A stretch of DNA of 64,000 nt, taken from NCBI GenBank assembly GCA_002245135.1, contig NGBS01000872.1, forward strand, positions 124,001 through 188,000, written 5' to 3'. The notes under the pieces are model-generated. The model searched no databases. It was given only the letters and a program-made list of their open reading frames with translations, and was not told where the DNA came from. How positions within the stretch are numbered: the stretch's first letter is position 1; each line of letters opens with the position of its first letter. This document shows positions 46,916 to 58,600 of this stretch, in pieces. The DNA is from Proteromonas lacertae (Eukaryota > Sar > Bigyra > Opalinata > Proteromonadidae). The position numbers and the translations under genes were made by a program.

Positions 46916-48478
46916 ATGGAGCCAGGTCAATTATTCACTCCAGAACAGATTAATGCACTGGATTACTTTATTAATGAATTAAAGTGTCCATTATGGTAAG
47001 AATAACTGGTTTAATATGTAGTTCTAACATAATGAATGTTCCTAACACACTTCCATGTAGTCATAACTTCTGTCAGTATATCTTAACTCTATTAGTATAA
47101 TTAGAGAGTGTATTTTTACTTATCTATCAAATAATAACGTTTGTCCACAATGTAAGCTTCCTACATATCCTAGAGAAATAAAGCACAATGCAATTCTTGT
47201 ATTAACAGCATGTTAATTGTTTTAGGATAATATAATTCATTCTTTCAAAGATTTATTAGGAGTTTTTGATGATTGGCGAAGTGATATTAAATCAACACCT
47301 GACACTCAAGCTATACAAGAAGTAACACATAGGGCTGATGATCAAATGGAAGAGCTACAAGACGAAGAGAATATAATAGCTTTTTTAAAGAGTATAATCA
47401 ATCATTCTATCTTTTTTTTCTTTTTTGTGAATAGAAAGTTTAGAAACAAGAACACCTTCGACTACTCAAGGAACACCTACACAATCTCCATACAAACCAA
47501 GACATTCAAATCCAACAACACCTAATACAACACATACAGAAGTAACAACTCCATTAGTATATAAAACACCAAAAACTGGTGAAACAACACCATTACCAAG
47601 TTTAATAAGAAGTGCATTGAACAATATACAATCATCTCCACAACAACAACAACAACAACAACAATCACCTCCTCCTCCTCCACAAACACCAGAACAAACA
47701 ATTCAACCACAGAGTATACTTCAACTAATATTAAAATACTTTCAATAATAATTTATATATCTTTTTTTTATTATATATATATTTTTTGTTTTATCTAATC
47801 TTCTATAATCATAATTATAATTCATATATATATATATATAATATTTATAGGAATGTGTATAATGCCGACTGGATTGAATACTCAACAGATCAACTTATTA
47901 AAAAGAGCTGGATATTTATATTCATTTGATATAATCTATTCATTCAACAACAAAGAGAATGAACCAAAAGCCTACACATATAATAACAAATGTAAAACTT
48001 CGTAGATGTTTAAGAACTTATAAATACATGTTAGGAATATCTTTAGGATGTTGGATATTATCATTTCAGTGGATTAAAGATTTGATGAATAAACATATAT
48101 TTCCTAATGAAATATACTATGAAGTTGTTGGTGATCAAACCTCACCAGCATGTCAAGGTCCTTATAAAGCTAGAACTAGAGATAAAGGCATGAAATTATT
48201 CGAAGGTAAAGAGTTTTTTCTGAATGGACCATTCTCTGGATTACCACAACAAGAATTAGAAGTGTTGATTAATTTAAATGGAGGAACATGTTTGAATAAA
48301 CTTAATAATTCTGCATATATTCTGGCTGATCATAAAACATATGTTTCAAAGAAGAAAATGAAGAATACTCTAGTTGATAGTCTGTGGATATTGGCATGTT
48401 TGAGTGCATATGAAATAGTAGATATTGAGTATAATTATTACTATTTTTATTATATGTAGACCATTTTTAATAATTTAG
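46916..48478 (+). CDS. RING and tandem-BRCT protein, BARD1/BRCA1-like
   Basis: About 425 residues. Splicing two 26-29 nt introns rebuilds an N-terminal RING: CPLCSNIMN, PCSHNFCQECIF, CPQCKLP. A Thr/Pro/Gln-rich linker with a poly-Gln run follows. The C-terminus has BRCT motifs: TGLNTQQINLLKRAGYLYS, THIITN, MLGISLGCWILSFQWIKD, and a second repeat with LFEGKEFFLNG and SLWILACLSAYEIVD. This is the BARD1/BRCA1 plan (DNA repair E3 ligase) without ankyrins. Two oddities: a 130-nt intron (about 47720-47850), far longer than others, which might instead mark two genes, and a +1 shift needed in the A-run at 47966-47969. Confidence 0.7.
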
Positions 48479-48692
48479 ATTATTTTTAGCTTTTTAACCA
48501 TCTTTTCATTTTAATGTACTTATTTAATTGATTGTGTATATGTTTTTAGGATAAAATAGTAATTTGAACAACAGCAAAATTTGAATTTTTAAACTATCAA
48601 ACATTTCGGCTTGAGTTTATCAGTTTCAAATTTTTAATTTTCTATTTCTTCAAGTATTCATTCATTTTTTATTTTATTAGTATTAAAAAGTA

Positions 48693-50097
48693 ATGGCAGA
48701 ACCAGCAGCAGCAGCTGATCCTATTCCAACTGGAAGCATAAAAAGAATTGATTTAGATATTGTATTTCATATTCAATTGTAATGTAATAGCCACAACCAG
48801 ATAATATGATGGATATTATCATTGAAAAACTCAAAGTATGCTTTTAACTGTTAGTTTTTATAGATTCTTGATTATGAAACAGAATTTTGTGAACCAAACA
48901 ATGTTCCACCATTCAGTCACATATTTTTCTCAATTCCTTTCTCAAATACTTCTGTACAATCACAATACTTTAATCTTACTGTAACTTGGTTAATGCATCT
49001 TTGTAAGCAAGATTTTTCAATTGGCGAATATGATGATCCAGATACAATGTATTTATACTATATAAGTATAATATTCTATGTATAGTGTTTCAAAATTAAT
49101 GCATACTTTAAAACAAATGGATTTCCCAGGCTCCTTCCCAGCTCAAAAGTTAAAGACACCCTATGGCTATCCAATATGTGCAGTATTGGATTTCCTCTGT
49201 GATACAGCATTAACATTAAAGAATTTCAAATTACCCTCCAAATTAGTCATTCAAGATGAAGAAGAAGCTAAAATGGAGACTTTACTCGATGATACTGATG
49301 AGAATGTAGAAATAGCTGATGATTTAGAATATGATGATGCACCATTGTATATACGATAATTATTATTTCTAAATAGTGATGAAAATGAGAGTAAAATGGA
49401 TGATGTAATGAATACAAGTTATATGGAAGAAGTAAAGAGTGATGTAGATCCATTAAAATGGCGACAAGAGTTAGACAGAGTAGCACCTAAACTAAAACCA
49501 GTCCAAACAGCCAGTACTAAAGAATGGAGAACTCATTTAGAACAAATGCAACAACATACTGAAAATATTAAAGGATTATCAAGTTATACTGACACAGTGA
49601 TGAATAAACTATCAGTGGATTTAGAGAGACAATTGGATCAAATATCTCAAAGAGAAAGGACTTTAACTATTCAATTTAGTAATATAGTGAGTCAATATAA
49701 TGATATTCATAAAGAAACAGAAGATAAAATGTCTGAAATATCTCAACTACAAGAAATTATTGGAACTATCAGGAATGATTATGACATTGTAAAAGATAAA
49801 ATAAAGGAACTTAAAGAGATGATGGGAACTAGTAAAACCTCTACTGGTGATACTGGTCCAATTATGAGAATGAAACAAGCAATATCCGCATTGAAGAAAG
49901 AGATTAATGGCTTAAGTGCTCAAATAGGTGTAGTTAGTCATGCTATTACACAGACATACACTGAAGCTCTTGATGCTTATGAAGATGATTATACTTTGAG
50001 TATTGAGGAGGAAGAGACTTTAGATTTTAGTAGGAATGGTAATAATGATTCTGACAGTGATGATGATGATAGTTATATGTATGGTGGAGGCAAGTAA
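48693..50097 (+). CDS. IFT57: intraflagellar transport protein 57 (HIPPI)
   Basis: Five exons (introns 28-37 nt) give about 426 residues. The N-terminal calponin-homology-like domain has IIEKLKILDYETEF, the stretch GEYDDPDTIVSKLMHTLK across an intron, FPAQKLKTPYGYPICAVLD and CDTAL. The second half is long coiled coil (WRQELDRVAPKLK; TEDKMSEISQLQEIIG) ending in an acidic tail. IFT57 is an IFT-B peripheral subunit needed for cilium assembly. The TCAAACATTTCGGCTTGAG element lies about 80-95 bp upstream of the ATG. Confidence 0.92.
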
Positions 50098-50269
50098 ATA
50101 GATTTCTTTAATTTCTAATATTATATTATCTTGATTAATTAAATTATAGTTTTTAAATAACAATTAATATTGTTTTTTATTATGCTGTGTTTTTTAAATA
50201 TTACAAATAAATACAAACAACAAATGAAAAGAATTTGTTATATTTACACAGTTATAATGTATACTATAT

Positions 50270-50838
50270 TCAATGACGTCTTCTATAGTACATATATAAT
50301 AATGAACCAACTAAAGCAGTTCCAAATATCACTATTGCTCTTGAAAAATCTAATTATCATAAAAATCAATAGAATATACTATCATCTGTTGCTTGGATAA
50401 TAGAATTATACAATTGATTTGCTCTTACATTACCAGGATCTTTCGAAAGTAAATATATCGTTGTGTGTCTTGCATCTTTCAATTTACCTAGAGCGAAATA
50501 CCCACATGCTACTTGATATAAACATTCATTCACTTCATATTCTTGCTTAATTAATTCTATTGTAATTTTATGGTTATAAAGAGATACGTTGTAGAAGTGT
50601 CAATCCTTGAAGAATCAATTTATCATCCCCTGAGCAACATAATGCAGATGCATAGTTAAGAGTTACCTATGATTATAACCTTGAATAATGGATACTGCAG
50701 GATCTCTGTCATCTCTTGTTTGTTCATACATCTGTCGAAGTTTCTAGAATATATATTGAATATGCATACATTTAGGATTTTACGAGATACATGACCTTGT
50801 TCATCAAATGACTCAGGGTTACGCCAGCCGTCAATCAT
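50270..50838 (-). CDS. FIS1: mitochondrial/peroxisomal fission protein FIS1
   Basis: Five exons (introns 26-31 nt) give 150 residues, the FIS1 length. The TPR-like bundle reads TLNYASALCCSGDD, LTLLQQLIKQEYEVNECLYQVACGYFALG and KDPGNVRANQL. A C-terminal tail anchor AIVIFGTALVGSLLYMYY with basic RRRH end targets the outer mitochondrial or peroxisomal membrane. FIS1 recruits fission or mitophagy factors. The second intron (donor GTATCC) is chosen because it joins DPA to VTLNYA in frame. Confidence 0.85.
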
Positions 50839-51011
50839 TTGAAGATTAAAATAATATATAATAAATAATCAGAATAGAATATTTTAGAAGACAAGTATTA
50901 AGGCTAACAGTTAAAACTAAAAAAACATCAAAAGTGAATTATTGTAACGGGTATATTTTTAGTATTTTGTTTTTTGTTCTATTTCATCAAATATACAGAA
51001 TTAATCTATAA

Positions 51012-52451
51012 CTATATTATATCAATAATATTATTCACAAACTGAACAATTTCGTTATCATCAACACTTTGTTGCTTTCCTGTAGTTAGATCTTTTATCG
51101 AAATTTTGTTTTCTTTCACTTCATTTTCACCTATCGTTATGCAGAATCTATCTTTATCATTAGCTGCATTCTAGATATATATATAAATAATAAGCAATAC
51201 TTTAAATTTCTTTCCTACTTTACAATGAATTGATCTTAAATTCACAACAATTCCATTCTTAATCAACAACTGAGATAGTTTAAAACATTTCAACCATATA
51301 TCTTTATTCTTCAAATGATCATTATCATTATTAACAATAGGAATAATACTAATTACATTCAAATTTGGTTTATGAAAATTTTCAATCAAAGAACACAATC
51401 TTTCAACTCCACAAGCACATCCTATACATGCAATATTATTGATTTTATTATTATAATGTTGAAATAACTTATCATATCTTCCACCACCAATAACAGCTCC
51501 ATTTTTACTAACATATTCAAACACAGTATCATTATAATAATCTAATCCTCTTACTAACTTTGGATTATAAACAAATGGAATATTTAATTCCTTTAAATAA
51601 TCTAATAGTGTATTTAGTCTTATTTTACTATTTTGAGAGTAATAATCAGATATTAGTGGTGAATTCTGAATATATTCTTGATCTTCCTTATCTTTTGAAT
51701 CTAATATCCTTAATATGTTATTTCTCTTTAATTTATCTTGACTATTATGAGATAATTTCTCTTTATATTGTGTAAAGTATTGATTTAATGATTTTATATA
51801 GTTTTGCATTGTTTCTTCATCTCCTAATGAGTTAATGTTTAATTGAATAATATCATTTACATTTCTACCTTCAAATATTGAATGTAAATAACCTTGGCAG
51901 AATTGTATTATTTCTACATCACTGGATATATCATCATTACCTATATATTCTAATCCACACTGAGTAAACTCTCTATATCTTCCTAATTGAGGTTTTTCAT
52001 GTCTGAAACATAAACCACTGTAGTAATATTTACATGGTAACACAGTGGAAGTTATAGTCGGTAATAATGAACGTACAACAGCTAAAATTATGATAAATAT
52101 TATATTATTCATACAAGCTGTAAATTCTGGTCTTAATGTGTATTGACTTTTGTTTATTTTGAATGAATACATTTCTTTTTGCACAACATCAGATTCACCT
52201 AATCCTTTGAAATATAATTCAGTAGATTCTATTGTTGGTCTACAAATGAAAAGCTAGAATACGTTCTAATTTCTTGAAATCTATATCTTTTTGCAAGCTT
52301 TGTGAAGTTATTAATCAATTGAACCATTAAGAACCACAATATATTTAAAAAATAATAACAAGGATATAAAACGATGTTTTTCACATTCACTCGGCAAATA
52401 ATCATGCATACCTTTAGCAATGGTGCATATTTTTCTACAAAATAGCTTCAT
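51012..52451 (-). CDS. HARS: histidyl-tRNA synthetase, bacterial/organellar type
   Basis: About 430 residues. Motif 1 region KGMHDYLPSECEKHRF; KEMYSF and TLRPEFTA; motif 2 FRHEKPQLGRYREFTQCG; HisA loop LVRGLDYYNDTVFEY; motif 3 GGGRYDKL and GCACGVERL; and an anticodon-binding C-terminus ending VKENKISIKDLTTGKQQ. It charges tRNA-His. The form is bacterial-like, so mitochondrial or dual use is plausible. Introns: a 23-nt GT-AG one completing EIRTPTIESTELY, others of 30-33 nt, and a 61-nt one (52306-52366) with an AT-AC U12-like profile. Its 3' end is uncertain, because LINNFTKLAKRYRF would fit the family slightly better than FTKLAKRYRF. Confidence 0.88.
52306..52366 (-). other. candidate U12-type AT-AC intron in HisRS
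   Basis: The minus strand starts ATATCCTTG, nearly the U12 5' splice consensus, has GTTCTTAAT as branch-like site, and the first AC/AG after it is TTAATAAC, 20 nt on. Use of this AC joins CEKHRF to FTKLAKRYRF in phase 0. Reading through instead meets a TAA. No in-frame GT-AG alternative with the usual GTAT donor is visible. Confidence 0.55.
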
Positions 52452-52565
52452 ACTATTCTTCAATCAACAGTAAATTATAAAAATAACAATTATGCTTGAT
52501 GAAAGCTTGAATCATTTCATTCTTTTTTATTTTTCTCTTAACATAGATTATTTGAATTGATAAAA
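52452..52565. promoter_or_regulatory. 114-bp bidirectional promoter
   Basis: Between HisRS and the next plus-strand gene; contains GCTTGATGAAAGCTTGAATC (52494-52513), a tandem of the GCTTGA element. Function inferred. Confidence 0.45.
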
Positions 52566-54227
52566 ATGTCAAATCCTGGAAGTAGTGATGATTTACCATT
52601 AAGAAGTTTTCATAATAATGTTTTTGAAGCATATTCAGAAGCAAAGTCTTTACTGGAGCTTCTAAAGCATGTTAGAGAAAGAGAACCGAAATTTATAGTA
52701 TATTTAAATCGATATTCTCAATAGACTAAACTTGTAGAAGAAGCACCTGTAGAAATTCATAATACAGGGTATTTAGAAGAAAATATGAAAAATAAAAAAG
52801 AAGCCTTGAATAAATGTAGAGAATCAATTCATAATCGTATTGAAATGTTGAGAAAAACAGTAAGTGAAGATAGAAATTCATTTGAACAACTCCATAAATG
52901 TCGATTTGTTTGGACATTTTCCCATCCAACCCTCCCCTCTAATTCAGTTTTTACTAGAAAAGATCCAATAGTAATAAATTGTGAATGGTTATATAATGGT
53001 GGAAATCTATATAGTCGATTAAAAACATATGTGAAAGTATTATTTCGTGATGGATTACACTTTATTCCACCTTCTCCAAATATATTATTCACTTTATTGT
53101 GTACTGTTCAATTGGGAGATTGTATAAATATATATATCTTTATATTTTATTCAATAGTAAAATGTTCATTTTCATTATGGTCAGTGTTTTATAATTTATA
53201 TTGTATTTTACTAGCAAATAGATCACTTCAGAATTACTGTGCAGATAGTCGAGTTAATAATAATAATAGTAATAATTATTTATTATTTCAAATAAGACAT
53301 AGAAATATGTGTGAAGTGATATTTAATGTATTAAAAGAATCACTTCAGAATAATTCAGTTTTAGATCAATTAGATTATTGTATAAATCCCCAAATATCAG
53401 ATAATTCTATCACACTCAATATTGAATCTTATACTGTCACTTTGTCATTTATTCCATTATTACAATTGAAAGATTTACATCAAAATCCATGTAAAGAAGG
53501 TATAATAATTGTTTATATATTGAATAGAAAAATTTTTGAATAAATTATGTTTGAAATTTTTTCATTCTCTCATTTCAAACATATTTGACAGATACAAACA
53601 ACAATTATCAACAACCATTTATAAAGAACATCATTCTAATGATTCTATACCGATATTACTACCAATAATGAATTCGCTCTATCATTCAATAATACTCAAT
53701 AAAGTTCAAATTATAGTATCAGAAGTAATGCAACAATGGAATAACATTGATTTAAGATATAATACAGAAATAAAGAAATTTGAAATTCATAATATACAAA
53801 CAGCTCATAATAAAGTATTATATATTATTATATATATTGTAAATAGAATAAATGTATAATATATTTTGAAGATTATAAAACAATAATAATTACAATTCAT
53901 AATGGTCAAGTGTTTATTCCACTAATCAATCCAAGATTAGTAATCACAAATTTGTATTTATCACTCTTAAATGCATTATTATTAACATTTCTAACCAATT
54001 TACAGAAAGAATTAGAATCTACAGAAATAAAATCAATAATTTCACCACCTTTTCCACCATATGTAATTGGATTGAAGTTAATTATGACAAAAAAAGAATT
54101 TCAACTCCAATTTTATCCAAATGTTGATAATAAGCAAATTCAAATATTATTTTATGTAAATGGTCAAAATAGAATATGGTCACAACTACAAGGTAATAAT
54201 TGGATAGAAAAAATAATTAATCTTTAG
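52566..54227 (+). CDS. unrecognised protein (weakly Mediator subunit 17-like)
   Basis: Five exons (introns 27-36 nt) give about 512 residues. The N-terminal part is helical coiled coil (NKCRESIHNRIEMLRKTVSE, then FEQLHKCRFVW), faintly like the MED17 helix that precedes its WRL motif. The remainder mixes beta and helical stretches and has an Asn run at NNNNSNN. No catalytic motif or membrane segment. The MED17 idea is a guess from layout only. Confidence 0.55.
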
Positions 54228-54356
54228 TTTTTTGTTTTTTAAGAATGTTTTATTTACAAAAAAAAAAAACAATATACAAATTATTATTATATTACTATAG
54301 ATGCATGAATTAAAATAATTAATATTTCACGTGTGTGTGTGTGCTAATTTAATTTA

Positions 54357-55598
54357 TTATAAGTTACTAAGCAACTGACTTATATACGCGTCACTTAATA
54401 TACCTTCCTCTTCTTTCTTCTTAGGTACAATTGTTTTAGTCTTCTTCTCTATATAGCCAGTAATCTTTGTCAATCCTTTCGAAGTAACGCCAAACATTGG
54501 TTCAGTTTTAGATTCTGTCATTTCTTTCTTCTTGTTCTGATATTCTGTAACTTTCTTCTTCTTTAAAGCTCTCTGTTCATACCAAGGTAATCTATTATCA
54601 TATGCAGAATATGGTTGAACAGTGTGAGATTTTTGAATTTCCTATATATAATAATATATATATATCATTATACAGTTAAATCATCTAGTATTTGTTCAGG
54701 TGTAGCAACCTTTGGTGCAATTAACGAATAAGATCCAATCGGTGAATTTATACAGTTTTTATTCTCTACAGTATGTTTAGGAAATGCTTGTGTTGATCTA
54801 GATGTTGCCATCCTTGGAGAAGCTCCTGATTTCGTAATTGTAGTTGTAGTAGCTGGAGATACTAATGGAGTAACTGAGGTTGTGGTAAATAGTGTGGAGG
54901 TTTCTTGCGCTGTTTGTGGTCTCTGTCTAGACTGAGTTGGAGGAGTTGATTGATCTTTTGTTGGTTTTTCTTTTGCTGAAGATGGACGGATTGGCGTATA
55001 TTCACATTGCCATCTAGTTGTAGATGATAGACTTTTACGAGTATTTTCTTCTAATACATCTTGTGGACTAATTAATTGGATTAATTAACAAAAATATACG
55101 GTAATAAATAATCTTTCTTCTGTTGATAATGATCATGTATTGTTACTGTAAATGCTGCTTTGTCATATCGTTTTTTACTGTGTAAATCGGGTAATGAAAC
55201 AGTTTGTGATTTCGATCTGTGATGGCCAAACTTTGATTTACTTCGTCTATGCCCACCTGATTTAGGCGTTTTATACTTTTCTAATTCAGGAGGACAACTA
55301 AAATTCCTATAATATCAATAATATACTGAAAAGGAGAAGCAGCGAGTGTGGAAAAATCTGTGGAACTAAATGACTTTGATTGATCAGTATCTGCATAAAG
55401 TTTTTTATAAAATTTGTCATAAGGTAGAGCATCATGTAATGCTCCGACTTTATGTCCTGGAGGATGTTGTTGTCCATTTCCTTGATGAGCTGGAGAGTAT
55501 ATCATAGCGGCTTTAGAAGATTGCAAATGAGGAATGAGTTCAGCTCTACGAGGTGACTCTGTACCATCAAATGTTGGTGTGACTATAGTTAGTGACAT
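54357..55598 (-). CDS. basic, disordered protein, unrecognised
   Basis: Four exons give about 385 residues. The first intron is only 20 nt (ends at GAATTTTAG boundary inside SPFQNFSCPPELE); two others are 32 nt. The sequence is rich in Lys, Ser, Thr, Pro, with a long TTT/SVT-type linker and a Lys-rich tail ending LSDAYISQLLSNL. A conserved-looking block is YSAYDNRLPWYEQRALKKKK. Such composition suggests a cytoskeletal or ciliary-associated protein but no family is recognised. The start lies 82 bp from the next, divergent gene. Confidence 0.6.
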
Positions 55599-55680
55599 AT
55601 AAATTTAATAACCTAATATTTGTGCTATTGTATCAATTGAAACGACAATGATTTTTCTAAAGATTAAACTGGGGTTTTCA

Positions 55681-58600
55681 ATGGAAAATTGGGGTGATGT
55701 TTTGGTTATGTTCTCTGAGCAAATTAGCGCCAAATACCAGAGCTTATTCAGTATGATTGAATTAATGTTATTTTGCAACTAGAGCAATTTGAGGATTGTA
55801 AGCCTGGTAGTTTTTTCAACAGAATACTCTGTATTGACTATTTTTTATGTTTTTAGATGATCCTCAATTAGTAGATAAAGTAAATCTTGAAGATAAGAAC
55901 AAAAATACAATAAAGAACACAAATAAAAACTCCGTTAACCTATTTTCTAAATTAAGAAGAAAGAAGTGGACTAATATCCAAGAAAATATTTATAAAAATC
56001 GTAAAGAATTAGTTAATGAATATTTATATTATTTTACATGTATAATTGATTGTTATTCTCAATTTAGTACAAAAATCATTGCTAAGAATTGGATCATTTT
56101 CAGAACAAGAAAAATTACTGTTTCAAAAACAAATGGAATTGTTTAAACAAAATAATTGGAAATTGAGTGAATTATGGGGTTTATTCAGTATACCATTCAA
56201 GCATAGAAATGGTAGACAGTGTAGAGACTATTATATATCATCAAATCTACAGAATTATAAATTAGAAGAAGAGAATATTTCAGATAACATTCATTTTACC
56301 CCAATTAACAAATCTTCATTATCATCTTGTTTTGATTATTATAAAGATAAAATAGAATCATTATTATCACACTATGATGATAATGAAAAACAAAATAATA
56401 TAAATAAAGGTAATAATGAAATAGATAACGAAAGTAGTGGTAGTGAAAATGATATAATTCCATTAAAAATTCATAAGAAACAAAAACAATCAAATTCATC
56501 TCTTCCTAGCTTCTCCATCAGATTCTCCACATCAAATCAAAATAAAACCATTATATATATCATCTTCTGAATCATCTGAATCATCAACAAATTCAACACC
56601 AATCAATTCTCCCATCATTTCACCTATTAACTCTCCTTTAGACTTTCCTATTGATTCACCATCACTAATACCTGAAGATAATAATAATAATAATAATATT
56701 TATACGAAAGTAATAATAAACAATAATGATGAAGATAATTGTAGTAGTTATAGCAGTGATAGTAGTGATGATAATGAACAGCCATTAACTGAGTTATTAC
56801 AACCATTATCACCATCACATAATAATAAAGTCATTCATAGATCCAGATCAAGACATAATAATAGACATAGAGATGGAAGTAGTATTAAGATTATTGAAAA
56901 CTATGGAAATCATAAACATAGAAATCATAACAAACAGATTCATAGAATTAAGGATAATGATAAAGATAGTATTGATTTAGATAATGATAAAAATATATTA
57001 AATGAAATTCCTTTATCTCCATCTTCTGTTAACTCTGAATCAATAATTCCACATATCACTATAATACACAATTATAAAAACTCAATGAAAAATAGAAGAA
57101 GTAAAAAGAAACAGAATAACACTCAAACTAAAGATATTAAACAATATATAGGTAGAAGAAGTAATATAAATATTAACTCAGATAATGAAGTTAATAATAG
57201 TAATATAATAGATAACAATATTGATAATGAAAATGATGTTAATGATAATGAAATACCAAACACTAATTCATCTTCTAAACCACTTAAACCAATAGAAAAT
57301 GAATATTCAGGAAGATCTTTAGAGAATAAACCAATTATCCAATCAAAACCACAAAAGATTATTCAATTTTCATTTCCTGAAAGTATAAAACCAATAAATT
57401 ATCCAATATCTACACAAAACCAATCATTTACATTGATTGATGATTGTTCTTACTATTTTGATGATTTATGGAATGAAAATGACTTAGAGTCAATATTGTC
57501 TATCACATTCATGAAATCATTGAAGTTTATTATAAGTAATGAGAATGTGAATGAAGAGAATCAAAAATGTATTAATATACTACTCTCAGTTGATCAATAT
57601 ATCAATTATAATATTAAAGTGAATAACAATCTATCTACATTTTATGAAGGATTATCAAGTTGTGTTAGAAACATATTGTATAAGTTAACAACACAAATAC
57701 AACAAATGAATATTGTTGCTTCTCAAGTAGAATCAATTTTGAATATATTTTTCATTTATCTGTATAAATGGTATAAGTATTGTCAAAATTCTGAAGAGTA
57801 TAAGTTTATTTAATATAATATATGTATAGGTTATTTTATTATATTATTTCATGTCATTTATACTTGTTAGTTATTAATATAAAAATATCAATTTCTGCTT
57901 TTTCAGCTTTCTTCATTCCATTTCAAATTATTCAGTCACTTAATGCTAAAGATTATAAAGTAATTGACAGAATATTCTCTTCAAATTACTGTTTATATAA
58001 TAACTGTAAAGCCAACAAATATCAATGTAGTTACAAATATAACATATTCTTAATACTCACTTATTTGATGTTGTATAAATATGAAGATGAATCTAAACAG
58101 TATGTAAAGAAAAACTCAATACAAGACAATGATAATTCAAATATAATCAGTTCTACCAAACAATTTTTTAATACTATTTTTAAGGAGTTGATTGATAAAT
58201 GTAGTGATCAAAGGCCATATATAGAAGAACTGTTCAAAACAACTGTTAATGTTATACAATATTTGAATTATACACCAAGTGATTATATCAGTATTTGGAA
58301 TGCAATAAATCCTAAATATGAAGAATCTCGTATATATTTACATTATATTTTCATTGTATATTAGTAAATGAAGTAAATAATGAATCTCATATTAATCATA
58401 TATATCAATGCACAGATTTATTTTGTGATTGTAGAATTCATTCAGTTTACCTCTCTATCATTACTCCAAATTGTAAAGTATATTTTATTCTTTAATTGTT
58501 ATAGAATTATTCAAATACACTGTCATTCTATTCATGTTGTGTTAAGTTTTTAAATCAAATAATAGAACCATTACCACAAACTAAAAGAGCAGCTTTAATA

